The notes: a model not told the origin generated them from the letters alone. Positions 1-8,125 are shown, counted from the first letter of the stretch. The stretch is 64,000 nt of DNA from Ectopseudomonas mendocina (GCF_007049795.1 NZ_SCFY01000022.1:1-64000), one strand, 5' to 3'. Translations and numbers: made by a program.

Positions 1-223
1 GTAAGCGTCCAGCCAAGTCACCTTCCGAACTCCAGCATTAAGGGCGATGGTGTCCGCGTATTTTTAAGCGGACGCGATAGCCCTTATCGCCGGGATTGGG
101 TATATAAGACAGCCCCAGCCCCTCGCAGAGTTCAGGGCGCTTGAGCGGGCGAAGCGATGCTTCGCTATTTCCGCTCAAGCCCCGCAAGCGGGAGAGGGGA
201 GAAGAATGCCGCCAGGATGAACC
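1..223. other. Structured intergenic stretch upstream of prmC
   Basis: No gene is supported here. It holds two nested hairpins. The first pairs GTCCGC (52-57) with GCGGAC (68-73), flanked by AGGGC/GCCCT. The second pairs CTTGAGCGG (140-148) with CCGCTCAAG (171-179), with GCGAAGC/GCTTCGC inside. One reading frame is open from base 1 to about 143, but it does not resemble the C-terminus of PrfA, which normally abuts or overlaps prmC in Pseudomonas. I infer a repeat-rich spacer between prfA, presumably just outside the window, and prmC. Confidence 0.4.
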
Positions 224-1057
224 ATGGCCACCATCGAATCCCTGCTCGACACCGCTGACCTGCCCGACTCGCCCACACCGCGATTGGATGCGGAGTTGCT
301 GCTGGCCGCCGCGCTGAGCAAGCCACGCAGCTACCTGCGCACCTGGCCGGAGCGCGAGCTGGAGGCCGATCAACTGGCGTTGTTCCAGGCGAATCTGCAG
401 CGCCGCCGCGAGGGTGAGCCGGTTGCTTATATCCTCGGTCATCAGGGCTTCTGGAGCCTCGATCTGGAGGTGGCGCCACATACCCTGATCCCGCGTCCTG
501 ACACCGAGCTGCTGGTTGAAACAGCGCTCGAGCTGCTGCCCGCCACGCCGCTGGCCGTGCTCGATCTGGGCACTGGCACTGGCGCCATCGCCCTGGCCCT
601 GGCCAGCGAGCGCCCGGCCTGGCAAGTGACCGGCGTGGATCGTGTCGAGGACGCCGTGGCCCTGGCTGAGCGCAATCGTCAGCGCCTGCAACTGGCTAAC
701 GCAGCGTTCTTGCACAGCCATTGGTTTTCCGCCCTGGCTGGACAGCGCTATGGCTTGATCCTGAGCAACCCGCCTTATATCCGTGCGGACGACCAGCATC
801 TCGAACAGGGTGACGTGCGTTTCGAGCCGAGCAGCGCTCTGATCGCCGGCAGCGACGGCCTGGACGATATTCGTGCGATCATCCAGGCCGCGCCGGACCA
901 TCTGCTATCCGGAGGCTGGCTGCTGCTGGAGCACGGCTTCGACCAGGCCGAGGACGTACGCAGCTTGCTTGGCGAGGGCGGCTTCGTCGAGGTCGAGAGC
1001 CGGCGTGACCTGGGCGACCACGAGCGCATCAGTTTGGGACGTTTCGACCGTGAGTGA
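224..1057 (+). CDS. prmC: PrmC (HemK), peptide chain release factor N5-glutamine methyltransferase
   Basis: Cytosolic SAM-dependent enzyme that methylates the glutamine of the GGQ motif in release factors RF1 and RF2. The 277-residue length is normal. An N-terminal helical domain is followed by a Rossmann methyltransferase fold with DLGTGTG at 114-120 (SAM site) and the signature NPPY at 182-185, which holds the target glutamine. The ATG follows an AGGA-type ribosome site. Its stop overlaps the possible GTG start of moeB, so the two genes are probably co-transcribed. The order prmC-moeB-murI-pagL matches P. aeruginosa as I recall it. What is odd is the long structured spacer upstream where prfA would be expected to abut. 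Confidence 0.95.
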   Translation: MATIESLLDTADLPDSPTPRLDAELLLAAALSKPRSYLRTWPERELEADQLALFQANLQRRREGEPVAYILGHQGFWSLDLEVAPHTLIPRPDTELLVETALELLPATPLAVLDLGTGTGAIALALASERPAWQVTGVDRVEDAVALAERNRQRLQLANAAFLHSHWFSALAGQRYGLILSNPPYIRADDQHLEQGDVRFEPSSALIAGSDGLDDIRAIIQAAPDHLLSGGWLLLEHGFDQAEDVRSLLGEGGFVEVESRRDLGDHERISLGRFDRE

Positions 1058-1061
1058 TCAG

Positions 1062-1811
1062 ATGCTGAGCGATGATGAACTGCTGCGTTACAGCCGGCAG
1101 ATCCTGCTGAAACAGATCGATGTGGAAGGCCAACTGCGCCTGAAGCAGGGGCGTGTGCTGATCGTCGGCATGGGCGGGCTGGGCTCGCCCGTGGCCTTGT
1201 ACCTGGCTGCTGCCGGTGTGGGCGAGTTGCACCTGGCTGACTTCGATACGGTGGAACTGACCAACCTGCAACGGCAGATCGCCCACGACACCGCCAGCAT
1301 CGGCCAGGCCAAGGTGGACTCGGCCATGGCGCGCCTGGCGGCGATCAACCCGCAGGTCACCCTGGTGCCGCATCGTCAGGCGCTGGACGCCGATTCGCTA
1401 GCCGCCGCGGTCAGTGGTGTCGATCTGGTGCTGGACTGCTCGGACAATTTCTCCACCCGCGAGGCGGTCAATGCCGCCTGCGTCGCGGCCGGCAAACCGC
1501 TGGTCTCCGGTGCTGCGATCCGCCTGGAAGGGCAACTGTCGGTGTTCGATCCGCGCAATGAAGCCAGCCCCTGCTACCACTGCCTGTACGGCCACGGTAG
1601 CGAAGCCGAGCTGACCTGCAGCGAGGCCGGTGTGGTCGGGCCGCTGGTTGGCCTGGTCGGTAGCCTGCAGGCGCTGGAGGCGCTCAAGTTGCTGGCCGGT
1701 TTCGGTGAGCCGCTGGTGGGCCGCCTGCTGCTGATCGACGCGCTGGGTACGCGTTTTCGCGAGTTGCGGGTCAAGCGCGATCCGGCCTGCGAGGTGTGCG
1801 GTGGGCGTTAA
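1062..1811 (+). CDS. moeB: MoeB/ThiF-family adenylyltransferase (molybdopterin-synthase adenylyltransferase)
   Basis: E1-like enzyme that adenylates the C-terminal glycine of MoaD, or of a ThiS-like carrier, using ATP, so that sulfur can be loaded for molybdopterin synthesis. With ATG 1062 the protein has 249 residues, the usual MoeB size. GMGGLG at 36-41 is the nucleotide-binding loop, and CYHC in the middle with CEVC at the C-terminus form the structural zinc site. There is no C-terminal rhodanese domain, so it is MoeB rather than MoeZ. A GTG at 1050, inside the prmC stop overlap, is an alternative in-frame start adding four residues. Probable operon with prmC. Confidence 0.92.
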   Translation: MLSDDELLRYSRQILLKQIDVEGQLRLKQGRVLIVGMGGLGSPVALYLAAAGVGELHLADFDTVELTNLQRQIAHDTASIGQAKVDSAMARLAAINPQVTLVPHRQALDADSLAAAVSGVDLVLDCSDNFSTREAVNAACVAAGKPLVSGAAIRLEGQLSVFDPRNEASPCYHCLYGHGSEAELTCSEAGVVGPLVGLVGSLQALEALKLLAGFGEPLVGRLLLIDALGTRFRELRVKRDPACEVCGGR

Positions 1812-1828
1812 GAATAGGCTGCAGAACT

Positions 1829-1900
1829 GTAGGAGCGAGCTCTGCTCGCGAAGCTTCTTGCGTCGACAGCACCATTCGCGAGCAAAGCTCGCGCCTACGA
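1829..1900. repeat. Inverted pair of REP palindromes
   Basis: GTAGGAGCGAGCTCTGCTCG (from 1829) is answered by CGAGCAAAGCTCGCGCCTAC (1880-1899) in opposite orientation with a short spacer. This is a Pseudomonas REP doublet (BIME-like) filling the moeB-murI gap, and it may stabilise or terminate mRNA. Confidence 0.75.
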
Positions 1901-1912
1901 GGATGATTTGAG

Positions 1913-2704
1913 ATGAATCAGTCGCAGGCGCCGATTGGCGTGTTCGACTCCGGCGTTGGCGGCCTGTCGGTGCTGCGCGAGATTCGTCAGCTACTGCCGA
2001 ACGAGTCGCTGCTTTACGTCGCTGACAGCGGCCATGTGCCCTACGGCGAGAAAAGCCCGGAGTACATTCGCGAGCGCTGTGTGGTGATCACCGAACATCT
2101 GCTGGCACAAGGTGCCAAGGCGTTGGTGCTGGCGTGCAATACCGCGACTGCCGCTGCGGCTGCAGAGTTGCGCGAACGTTATCCGAACCTGCCCATCGTC
2201 GGCATGGAGCCTGCGGTGAAGCCCGCCGCGGCAGCCACGCGCAGTGGCGTGGTCGGCGTGCTGGCAACCACCGGTACGCTGAAGAGCGCCAAGTTCGCCG
2301 CGCTGCTCGATCGCTTCGCCAATGACGTGCGGGTGATCACTCAGCCCTGCCCCGGGTTGGTGGAATGCATCGAGGCGGGCGAGCTGCAGGCGCCCGCCAC
2401 GCGAGAGTTGCTGCAAGGTTATGTCACGCCGCTGTTGGCCGAGGGTTGTGACACGCTGATTCTCGGCTGCACGCATTACCCCTTCCTGCGTCCATTGCTG
2501 AGTGAGCTGGTGCCGGCGTCGGTAACGCTGATCGATACCGGTGCGGCAGTGGCGCGGCAGTTGCAACGCCTGCTCTCGCGTCACGATCTGCTGGCGACGC
2601 TGCAGGCCAGGGAAACGCGTTACTGGAGCAGTGGGGAGCCAGCGCAACTTCGCCGGGTTTTGCCGATTTTACTAGGTGAAAAGGCCCAGGTTCTTTCGAT
2701 ATAG
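1913..2704 (+). CDS. murI: Glutamate racemase
   Basis: Cytosolic cofactor-independent racemase converting L-glutamate to D-glutamate for peptidoglycan. At 263 residues the length is typical. The two catalytic cysteines sit in their family motifs: C75 in ACNTAT and C186 in GCTHYP. The N-terminal FDSGVGG (11-17) carries the Asp and Ser that contact the substrate. The ATG is preceded by GAGGA (1899-1903) at good spacing. A REP doublet separates it from moeB, so it may have its own or read-through transcription. It is followed by pagL. Confidence 0.96.
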   Translation: MNQSQAPIGVFDSGVGGLSVLREIRQLLPNESLLYVADSGHVPYGEKSPEYIRERCVVITEHLLAQGAKALVLACNTATAAAAAELRERYPNLPIVGMEPAVKPAAAATRSGVVGVLATTGTLKSAKFAALLDRFANDVRVITQPCPGLVECIEAGELQAPATRELLQGYVTPLLAEGCDTLILGCTHYPFLRPLLSELVPASVTLIDTGAAVARQLQRLLSRHDLLATLQARETRYWSSGEPAQLRRVLPILLGEKAQVLSI

Positions 2705-2713
2705 TGAATTTTT

Positions 2714-2740
2714 TCCGATCAGGCTATCCCTGTTATCGGA
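2714..2740 (+). terminator. Possible weak terminator hairpin after murI
   Basis: TCCGAT (2714-2719) and ATCGGA (2735-2740) form a short imperfect hairpin just after the murI stop. A T-rich run follows only some distance later. It could equally be part of the pagL leader or promoter. Confidence 0.3.
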
Positions 2741-2796
2741 TGCTTCTATATTTTTGTCACAGCCTGATAAAAACCCTCGCTAAAAAGGAATGACTC

Positions 2797-3312
2797 ATGA
2801 AGAAGTTGTACGCCTTTGCCGCAGCAACAGCCCTCACGTTCGGAACTATGGGTGCTGCACAGGCTGCGGATGTAACCGCGGCTATTGGTCAGAGCGGTGA
2901 TTCAACGATGGTTTATCGCCTGGGCGCGCAGTGGGATTGGAACCACAGCTGGCTGGAGAGTAGCTACGGCCGTCTGACTGGCTACTGGGACCTGGGTTAC
3001 ACCTACTGGGACGGTGACGACACGGCGAGCAACCACAGCGTTTCCTTCGCGCCAGTATTCGTTTACGAGTTCGCCGGGCAGAACGTGCGTCCTTACATCG
3101 AAGCCGGTATCGGCGTTGCCGCTTTCTCCAGCACCGAGCTGGAAAGCAACGAACTGGGTTCGTCGTTTCAGTTCGAAGACCGCATCGGCGTCGGCCTGCG
3201 TTTCGCCGGGCAGGAAATCGGCCTGCGTGCGATCCACTATTCCAACGCCGGTCTGAAGAAGCCAAACGATGGCGCAGAAGCCTACACCGTGCATTACCGC
3301 ATGAGCTTCTGA
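2797..3312 (+). CDS. pagL: Lipid A 3-O-deacylase PagL
   Basis: Outer-membrane beta-barrel enzyme that removes the 3-linked acyl chain from lipid A, tuning LPS and immune recognition. The 171-residue precursor has a Sec signal peptide ending AQA (cleavage near residue 23). The mature protein alternates strands rich in aromatic residues and ends in Phe, as barrels do. The catalytic triad of the family is present: H147 and S149 in the HYSNAG motif, and E161. AAGGA precedes the ATG closely. In P. aeruginosa pagL also follows murI. A strong terminator lies downstream, so the gene is probably monocistronic. Confidence 0.93.
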   Translation: MKKLYAFAAATALTFGTMGAAQAADVTAAIGQSGDSTMVYRLGAQWDWNHSWLESSYGRLTGYWDLGYTYWDGDDTASNHSVSFAPVFVYEFAGQNVRPYIEAGIGVAAFSSTELESNELGSSFQFEDRIGVGLRFAGQEIGLRAIHYSNAGLKKPNDGAEAYTVHYRMSF

Positions 3313-3336
3313 ACAGTCATTGACATGGCTATGAAG

Positions 3337-3370
3337 AAATCGCCCCTCTATACGAGGGGCGATTTCGTTT
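3337..3370 (+). terminator. Rho-independent terminator of pagL
   Basis: A 12-bp perfect stem, AAATCGCCCCTC (3337-3348) with GAGGGGCGATTT (3354-3365), has a 5-nt loop and is followed by CGTTTC. The symmetric A/T ends suggest it also works for the convergent LysR gene. Confidence 0.85.
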
Positions 3371-3380
3371 CAGATGGTAC

Positions 3381-4241
3381 TTAGATCATCGGGTCCCAGC
3401 GCTGCGACCAGTCCGTGTCCTCGGCGATGATTCCGCGCAGCAGATCGAACGCCTGCTGCAGCACCACCGAGTCGCGCTCGCGGGAATACACCAGGTAGGT
3501 CGGGTAGCTGAACTCGGGGGCGCGCGGCACGCGTTTTAGCACCTTCTTGTCCAGGTAGCTCTGCACCACTCGCGTGCGGAAGTAGCCAGAGCCGCCGTGC
3601 TCGAGAATGTACTGAAGGGCCAGCGGCCCGAGGTTGAACGATACTGGCGCCTTTGCCCGATCCGGTAGCGCGCTGTCATGCTGCAGGCGGAAGGCCTCGC
3701 CCCAGTCGACGTACACATAGGGTTCGGGATTCTTCGCGCGTACCAGGATCAGCTTTTCTTCCAGCAACTGCTCTACCTGCATGCCCGGCCAGTAGTTCGG
3801 CTGATAAACCAAGGCTGCATCGAGCACGCCCAGTTCAAGCTGACGCAGCAGCTCCTGGCCAGCGCCGATATGGGAGTGCACGGCGTACTGGTCGATGTGC
3901 GTACGGATGCGGCTGACCCAGCGCAGCATCAACGGGTTGCACAGACTGACCTCGCCGCCGATGTGGATGACGTTGTGATAGCCGTCCGGTAGCGGCAGGT
4001 CGCGCTGCGCTGCCTCCCAGGTTTGCAGTATCTGATTGGCGTAGGCGACGAAGGCTTCGCCGTCGGCCGTCAGCTTGGCCCCGGCTCGGTTGCGTACGAA
4101 CAGCGTACAGTTGAGGTGGCCTTCGAGCTTCTGGATGCGCGCCGTAACGGCCGTCTGGGTAACGTGCAGGCGTTCGGCGGCGGCGATGAAGCTGCCGCTG
4201 CGAACGATTTCCAGAAAGGTGCGAGTCAGATCGATGTCCAT
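3381..4241 (-). CDS. LysR-family transcriptional regulator
   Basis: DNA-binding regulator of 286 residues. The N-terminal winged helix-turn-helix (about residues 1-60, with the AAAERLHVTQTAVTARIQ recognition region) is typical of LysR proteins. It is followed by a periplasmic-binding-protein-like effector domain of ordinary size. The effector and targets are not evident. The next gene upstream, also on the minus strand about 115 bases away, encodes an HPP-CBS membrane protein, so there is no classical divergent target. It is convergent with pagL across a shared terminator. It is not obviously one of the well-known metabolic LysR members. Confidence 0.85.
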   Translation of the reverse strand: MDIDLTRTFLEIVRSGSFIAAAERLHVTQTAVTARIQKLEGHLNCTLFVRNRAGAKLTADGEAFVAYANQILQTWEAAQRDLPLPDGYHNVIHIGGEVSLCNPLMLRWVSRIRTHIDQYAVHSHIGAGQELLRQLELGVLDAALVYQPNYWPGMQVEQLLEEKLILVRAKNPEPYVYVDWGEAFRLQHDSALPDRAKAPVSFNLGPLALQYILEHGGSGYFRTRVVQSYLDKKVLKRVPRAPEFSYPTYLVYSRERDSVVLQQAFDLLRGIIAEDTDWSQRWDPMI

Positions 4242-4355
4242 GTCGTGGCAGGGCTCAGCAAGCGGGCAGACGGGCAGTGTAAGGGCTGCTCTGGCACTTT
4301 TCGATGAGCAGCCGCATTAGGGGGGCGCGAGCTTGGATCGCAGCACGTCGTCGCC

Positions 4356-5489
4356 TCAATCGAAGTGGGCCAACAGATCTCGTTGCAACGCCGCAATCAC
4401 GTCGGTCTGGGTGATGATCCCCACCAGCTTTTCGTTCTCCAGCACTGGCAGGCAGTGCAGGCCGCGATCAGATAACACCCCAATCAGGTCGACGACGTGC
4501 GTATCGACATCGGTGCAGCGTACCGGGCTGCTCATCAGCTCCCCCAGGCGTGGGCGAGGGCGTCGCTTGAACAGGCCAAGGCGCTTGGCCGGGCGGTGAT
4601 GCAGGGGGGCGATCAGGTCGCTGAGGCTGACGATGCCGACCAGTTGCTGGTTATGGTCGAGGATTGGCAGCGCCTTGAGGTGGTGGTGGCGCAGCAGGTG
4701 CAGGCCCTGTTTGATGCTGGTGCCCGGCGTGGCGCAGATCAGGTCGCGTGACATCACCTGGCCGGCACGGATATCGCCCATGCTGCGGCGCAGCGCATAG
4801 CGCTCGGTGCTTTTGACGATCATCGCCAGGTCTTCGCGAGTCACGTCGACGAAGGCGCCGAGTTCGTCGAGCGCCTGGTCGAGGTCGGTATCGCGGATGC
4901 CTACGCGCTCGCCGGGCAACGGGTCGCGGGTATGGTGTGCATCGGCTGCTGGCGCAGTCTGGCGCGGGTAGCGCATGCCGGTGAGGTTGTTATAGATCAG
5001 AGCACTGCTCAGCAGGCCCAGCGCGGCGATCACCACCGTCATGGCTGGGTGCCAGGCGGGTATACCCGGTGCCACGGGCGCGAATACGACGCAGAAGGCG
5101 ATGGCACCGCCTGGCGGGTGCAGGCAACGCAGCGGGCACATCAGCAACAGGCTCAGACCTATCGCCAGGGCGGCGCCAAGCAGGCTGTGATCGAGCAGAT
5201 GACCGACCAGCACACCGACCAGCGTGGCGCACAGATAGCTGCCGAGGATCGACCAGGGTTGCGCCAGTGCGCCCGAAGAGACGGCGAACAGCAGTACCGC
5301 CGAGGCGGCCAGCGGGCCGGAGAAGTGCACGGCCAGCTGCGGGCCGAAAAGCTGGCCGCATAGCCAGGTGGTGAAGACAAAACCCAGGCTGGCGCCGAGT
5401 GCCGCGCGCAGCCATTCGCGTGGCCGCGTGTGTGGAGCCTCGGGGAGAAAGGCGATGCACCATTGGTGCAGGCGTGATGGTGTGTTCAT
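4356..5489 (-). CDS. HPP-family membrane protein with two C-terminal CBS domains
   Basis: Inner-membrane protein of 377 residues. The N-terminal half (about 25-175) has several hydrophobic helices and the HPPGGA signature of the HPP family. The C-terminal half holds a pair of CBS motifs (about 240-290 and 320-370), each ending in a VGI(V/I)-type strand followed by a D(L/V)I helix start. CBS pairs usually bind adenine nucleotides and gate a linked transporter or channel, so nucleotide-controlled transport is a reasonable inference. The substrate is unknown. Its start follows the hairpin downstream of the cco genes. Confidence 0.8.
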   Translation of the reverse strand: MNTPSRLHQWCIAFLPEAPHTRPREWLRAALGASLGFVFTTWLCGQLFGPQLAVHFSGPLAASAVLLFAVSSGALAQPWSILGSYLCATLVGVLVGHLLDHSLLGAALAIGLSLLLMCPLRCLHPPGGAIAFCVVFAPVAPGIPAWHPAMTVVIAALGLLSSALIYNNLTGMRYPRQTAPAADAHHTRDPLPGERVGIRDTDLDQALDELGAFVDVTREDLAMIVKSTERYALRRSMGDIRAGQVMSRDLICATPGTSIKQGLHLLRHHHLKALPILDHNQQLVGIVSLSDLIAPLHHRPAKRLGLFKRRPRPRLGELMSSPVRCTDVDTHVVDLIGVLSDRGLHCLPVLENEKLVGIITQTDVIAALQRDLLAHFD

Positions 5490-5537
5490 GGTATCCGGTC
5501 AAAAAAGAGGGCCCTTCACTACTGAAAAGCCCTGAGG

Positions 5538-5553
5538 GTGCCGCAAGCGGCAC
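5538..5553 (-). terminator. Small GC-rich hairpin after the ccoN unit
   Basis: GTGCCGC (5538-5544) and GCGGCAC (5547-5553) make a tight hairpin just downstream of the small cco-associated gene. The downstream T-run on the minus strand is poor, so termination strength is doubtful. Confidence 0.35.
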
Positions 5554-5584
5554 TTCTGGACGCCCGTCCGTGGGCGAAGGAACG

Positions 5585-5812
5585 TCAAGCGAGCAGAGAC
5601 TCTTCGGTCGGATTGCCGGGCTCTTCGAGTGGCTGCGTGGTGACCTTGCAAGGGCGGCCCGTGGCTTGCGTCATGCGCGCCGCCGCTTCTGGATCGTCGG
5701 CGAAGGGCAGCAGGCTGGCCTGGTCGAGCGTCGACGGAATGCTACAGCTCAGCCAGCAACCGAGCAGGCAACCCAGCGTGGCGAGAACCGGCAGGATCAG
5801 GGCGTCAGGCAT
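5585..5812 (-). CDS. Small membrane protein linked to orphan CcoN
   Basis: A 75-residue protein with one N-terminal transmembrane helix (about residues 5-25) and a polar cytoplasmic tail containing a PFADDPEAA stretch. I chose ATG 5812, which overlaps the ccoN stop by 8 bases, over an upstream ATG at 5851 deep inside ccoN. Such overlap implies translational coupling. Similar small proteins follow the orphan ccoN genes of P. aeruginosa. It may be an assembly or stability partner comparable to CcoQ, but it is not recognisably CcoQ by sequence. Confidence 0.7.
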   Translation of the reverse strand: MPDALILPVLATLGCLLGCWLSCSIPSTLDQASLLPFADDPEAAARMTQATGRPCKVTTQPLEEPGNPTEESLLA

Positions 5813-7256
5813 GGGCGGCGGCTCCAACATCCGGGGTGGAGTGCACGGCATCGATGCGTTCGCCGCTGCGCACCGTCAGCCAGGTGTTCCAGGCCATCAG
5901 CAGCATGCCGCTGGCGAAGACCGCCCCGCCCAGCAGGCGCACGACATAGCCGGGGTGGCTGGCTTCCAGCGCCTCGACGAAGGAGTAGGTGAGGGTGCCG
6001 TCCTCGTTCACCGCACGCCACATCAGGCCTTGGGTGATGCCGTTGACCCACATCGAGGCGATGTACAGCACGGTACCGATGGTCGCCAGCCAGAAGTGCG
6101 TATTGATCAGGCCGACGCTGTGCATCTGCGTGCGGCCGTAGAGCTTGGGCAGCATGTGGTAGAGCGCGCCGATGGAGATCATCGCCACCCAGCCCAGTGC
6201 TCCCGCGTGTACGTGGCCGATGGTCCAGTCGGTGTAATGGGACAGCGCGTTGACGGTCTTGATGGCCATCATCGGGCCTTCGAAGGTGCTCATGCCGTAG
6301 AACGCCAGCGAAACGACCAGGAAGCGCAGGATTGGATCGGTGCGCAGCTTATGCCAGGCGCCGGACAGGCTCATCATGCCGTTGATCATGCCGCCCCAGC
6401 TTGGCGCCAGGAGGATGACCGACATGGCCATGCCGAGGGTTTGCGCCCAGTCCGGCAGAGCGGTGTAGTGCAGGTGATGCGGGCCGGCCCAGATATACAG
6501 GGTGATGATCGCCCAGAAGTGCACGATGGACAGGCGATAGGAGTAGATCGGCCGTTCCGCCTGCTTGGGTACGAAGTAATACATCATCCCCAGGAAGCCT
6601 ACCGAGAGGATGAAGCCGACCACACTATGGCCGTACCACCACTGGATCATTGCATCGGTGGCGCCGGAGTACACCGAATAGGACTTGAGCAGCGAGACCG
6701 GTTTGGCGATGTGGTTGACCACATGCACCATGCCCGTGACGATGATGAATGCGCCGTAGAACCAGTTGCCCACGTAGATGTGGCGCACCTGGCGGCGAGC
6801 GATGGTACCGAAGAACAGGTAGGCGTAGATCAACCACAACAGGGTGACCCACAAGGCGATCGGCCACTCCATCTCGGCATATTCCTTGGAGGAGGTGATT
6901 CCCAGCGGATAGCTGACGATCATCGCCAGCACGGCTGCCTGCCAGCCCCAGAACAGGAAGTTGGCCAGACCGTCGGAGATGATCCGTACTCGACAGGTAC
7001 GTTGCAGCACGTAGAACGAGGTGGCGAACAGCGCGCCGCCGCCGAAGGCGAAGATCACCAGATTGGTGTGGACGGGGCGGATGCGTCCGAAACTGAGCCA
7101 TGGAATACCGAAGTTCAATTCGGGCCAGACCAGTTGGGCCGCGATGAATACACCCATGGCCATTCCGAGGATGCCCCAGAACAGGGTTGTGAGGGTGAAA
7201 CGGCGAACGATCTCGTAGTTGTAATAGTGAGGGGCAGTCGCAAGGGTAGCCATCAT
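5805..7256 (-). CDS. ccoN: Orphan cbb3-type cytochrome c oxidase subunit I (CcoN)
   Basis: Catalytic subunit of a high-affinity terminal oxidase in the inner membrane, 483 residues with 12 or more helices. All ligands are present and numbered +3 relative to the P. stutzeri enzyme: H63 and H350 for heme b, H348 for heme b3, H210/H260/H261 for CuB, and Y254 for the cross-linked tyrosine. No ccoO, ccoP or ccoG lies nearby, so it must borrow these from another locus, as reported for the orphan CcoN3/CcoN4 of P. aeruginosa. It is followed by an overlapping small membrane-protein gene. I found no good ANR box upstream. Confidence 0.93.
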   Translation of the reverse strand: MMATLATAPHYYNYEIVRRFTLTTLFWGILGMAMGVFIAAQLVWPELNFGIPWLSFGRIRPVHTNLVIFAFGGGALFATSFYVLQRTCRVRIISDGLANFLFWGWQAAVLAMIVSYPLGITSSKEYAEMEWPIALWVTLLWLIYAYLFFGTIARRQVRHIYVGNWFYGAFIIVTGMVHVVNHIAKPVSLLKSYSVYSGATDAMIQWWYGHSVVGFILSVGFLGMMYYFVPKQAERPIYSYRLSIVHFWAIITLYIWAGPHHLHYTALPDWAQTLGMAMSVILLAPSWGGMINGMMSLSGAWHKLRTDPILRFLVVSLAFYGMSTFEGPMMAIKTVNALSHYTDWTIGHVHAGALGWVAMISIGALYHMLPKLYGRTQMHSVGLINTHFWLATIGTVLYIASMWVNGITQGLMWRAVNEDGTLTYSFVEALEASHPGYVVRLLGGAVFASGMLLMAWNTWLTVRSGERIDAVHSTPDVGAAAHA

Positions 7257-7577
7257 GATTCCGTCTTGCTGAGAAATTTCAGGCGTGCCTCTCCTGTCGC
7301 TCGTAACGGGCTGTTGGCGGGTTTGCGAGAGCGTGGCGGGGGCGAAGGAGAGAGCACCGAAAGTGTGCGGGACGGCGATAGGTTCGACTAATTAATAATA
7401 AATACGCTTTTATTCTATTTTTTTGATATCAAACCATAAAGTGCGGCCAAGTAATGCACTGGATTGGTGCTGGCGCACTGAAATGGCTCGGTGTTGAGCC
7501 AGGGTGTTCCTTCATGGTTGATCGTTATGTATTTATAGAAATGCACTTAATCAGCATTAAAGTTCATACATAAAATG
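7257..7577. other. Intergenic region upstream of ccoN
   Basis: About 320 bases without a supported gene. It contains an A/T-rich stretch (about 7388-7440) that probably holds the ccoN promoter. TTGATATCAA at 7423-7432 has no 4-base spacer and is not an FNR-type box. TTGATCGTTATGTA (7518-7531) matches only the left half-site. Confidence 0.5.
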
Positions 7578-7892
7578 TTACTGGCTGTAGGCAGTGGCAA
7601 TGCCGCGGCGTTCTTCCAGGCATTCGGCAGCGCCGAGTTCGAACTCGCGGCAGATCAGCGGGCGTTGTGCGTAGATGGTGCAGCGCATGGTGTCGCGATC
7701 GAGTGCGATGCACCAGCCGTCGTCCAGGCGGCGCATGACCTCGCCACCCCAGTCATCGGTGTCGATGTAGCGCTGCGGCACGCCGGTGTCGCCGAGCAGC
7801 ATCACCTCCAGCTGGCAACAGCAGGCTGCGCAGGTGCTGCAACTGATCTCGGGTTCGGTGGGCAGTTGGGTATGGGCAATGGTCTGGCTCAT
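7578..7892 (-). CDS. YkgJ-family cysteine cluster protein
   Basis: A 104-residue protein with the zinc/iron-chelating cysteine pattern of the YkgJ (CxxCxxCC) family: CSTCAACCCQ near the N-terminus, then single cysteines in WCIAL, RCTIY, LICREFE and AECLEE. The family is thought to bind a metal or Fe-S cluster, but its role is unknown. I prefer ATG 7892 (MSQTIAH) to a start 51 bases upstream because the extra residues do not look conserved. It sits between the orphan oxidase subunit and a repeat cluster, with no clear operon partner. Confidence 0.8.
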   Translation of the reverse strand: MSQTIAHTQLPTEPEISCSTCAACCCQLEVMLLGDTGVPQRYIDTDDWGGEVMRRLDDGWCIALDRDTMRCTIYAQRPLICREFELGAAECLEERRGIATAYSQ

Positions 7893-7982
7893 GGCGTGGC
7901 AGTGTACGCCATGCAGTGGATACGCGGGGGCTTGGGCTGACAAGGTGCAGCGGACAATGTCGCAGGCCGCAAGCCACTTTAC

Positions 7983-8125
7983 GTAGGAGCCCCGCCCCGG
8001 GGCGAAGCGTTTTTGGGCCGTGACGCCTGGTTCGCGGCGGGCATTGGTGCTTGTCGTAGGAGCCCCGCCTCGGGGCGAGCGTTTTGGGGCCGCGCCGCTC
8101 AGGTTCGCGGCGGGGCGCCGTTCCT
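7983..8125. repeat. Two tandem REP-containing units of about 70 bp
   Basis: GTAGGAGCCCCGCCCCGGGG starts at 7983 and recurs with one C/T change at 8056. Each copy is followed by a GCG-T-run-GGGCCG stretch and GGTTCGCGGCGGG. The units are about 73 and 70 bp, head to tail, just beyond the end of the long minus-strand operon, where they could stabilise its 3' end. Confidence 0.75.

Noticed and set aside
1..145. Open frame at the left edge as the end of prfA
   Set aside because: The translation does not resemble the conserved PrfA C-terminus and contains the hairpin repeats.
5538..7391. A 617-codon plus-strand open frame across ccoN
   Set aside because: It lies antisense to the conserved ccoN with all metal ligands. 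Its composition (Gln, Asp, His and Gly rich) is that of a reverse-frame shadow in GC-rich DNA.
7423..7432. TTGATATCAA upstream of ccoN as an ANR box
   Set aside because: FNR-type boxes need four bases between TTGAT and ATCAA; here there are none. The TTGATCGTTATGTA at 7518-7531 has only one good half.
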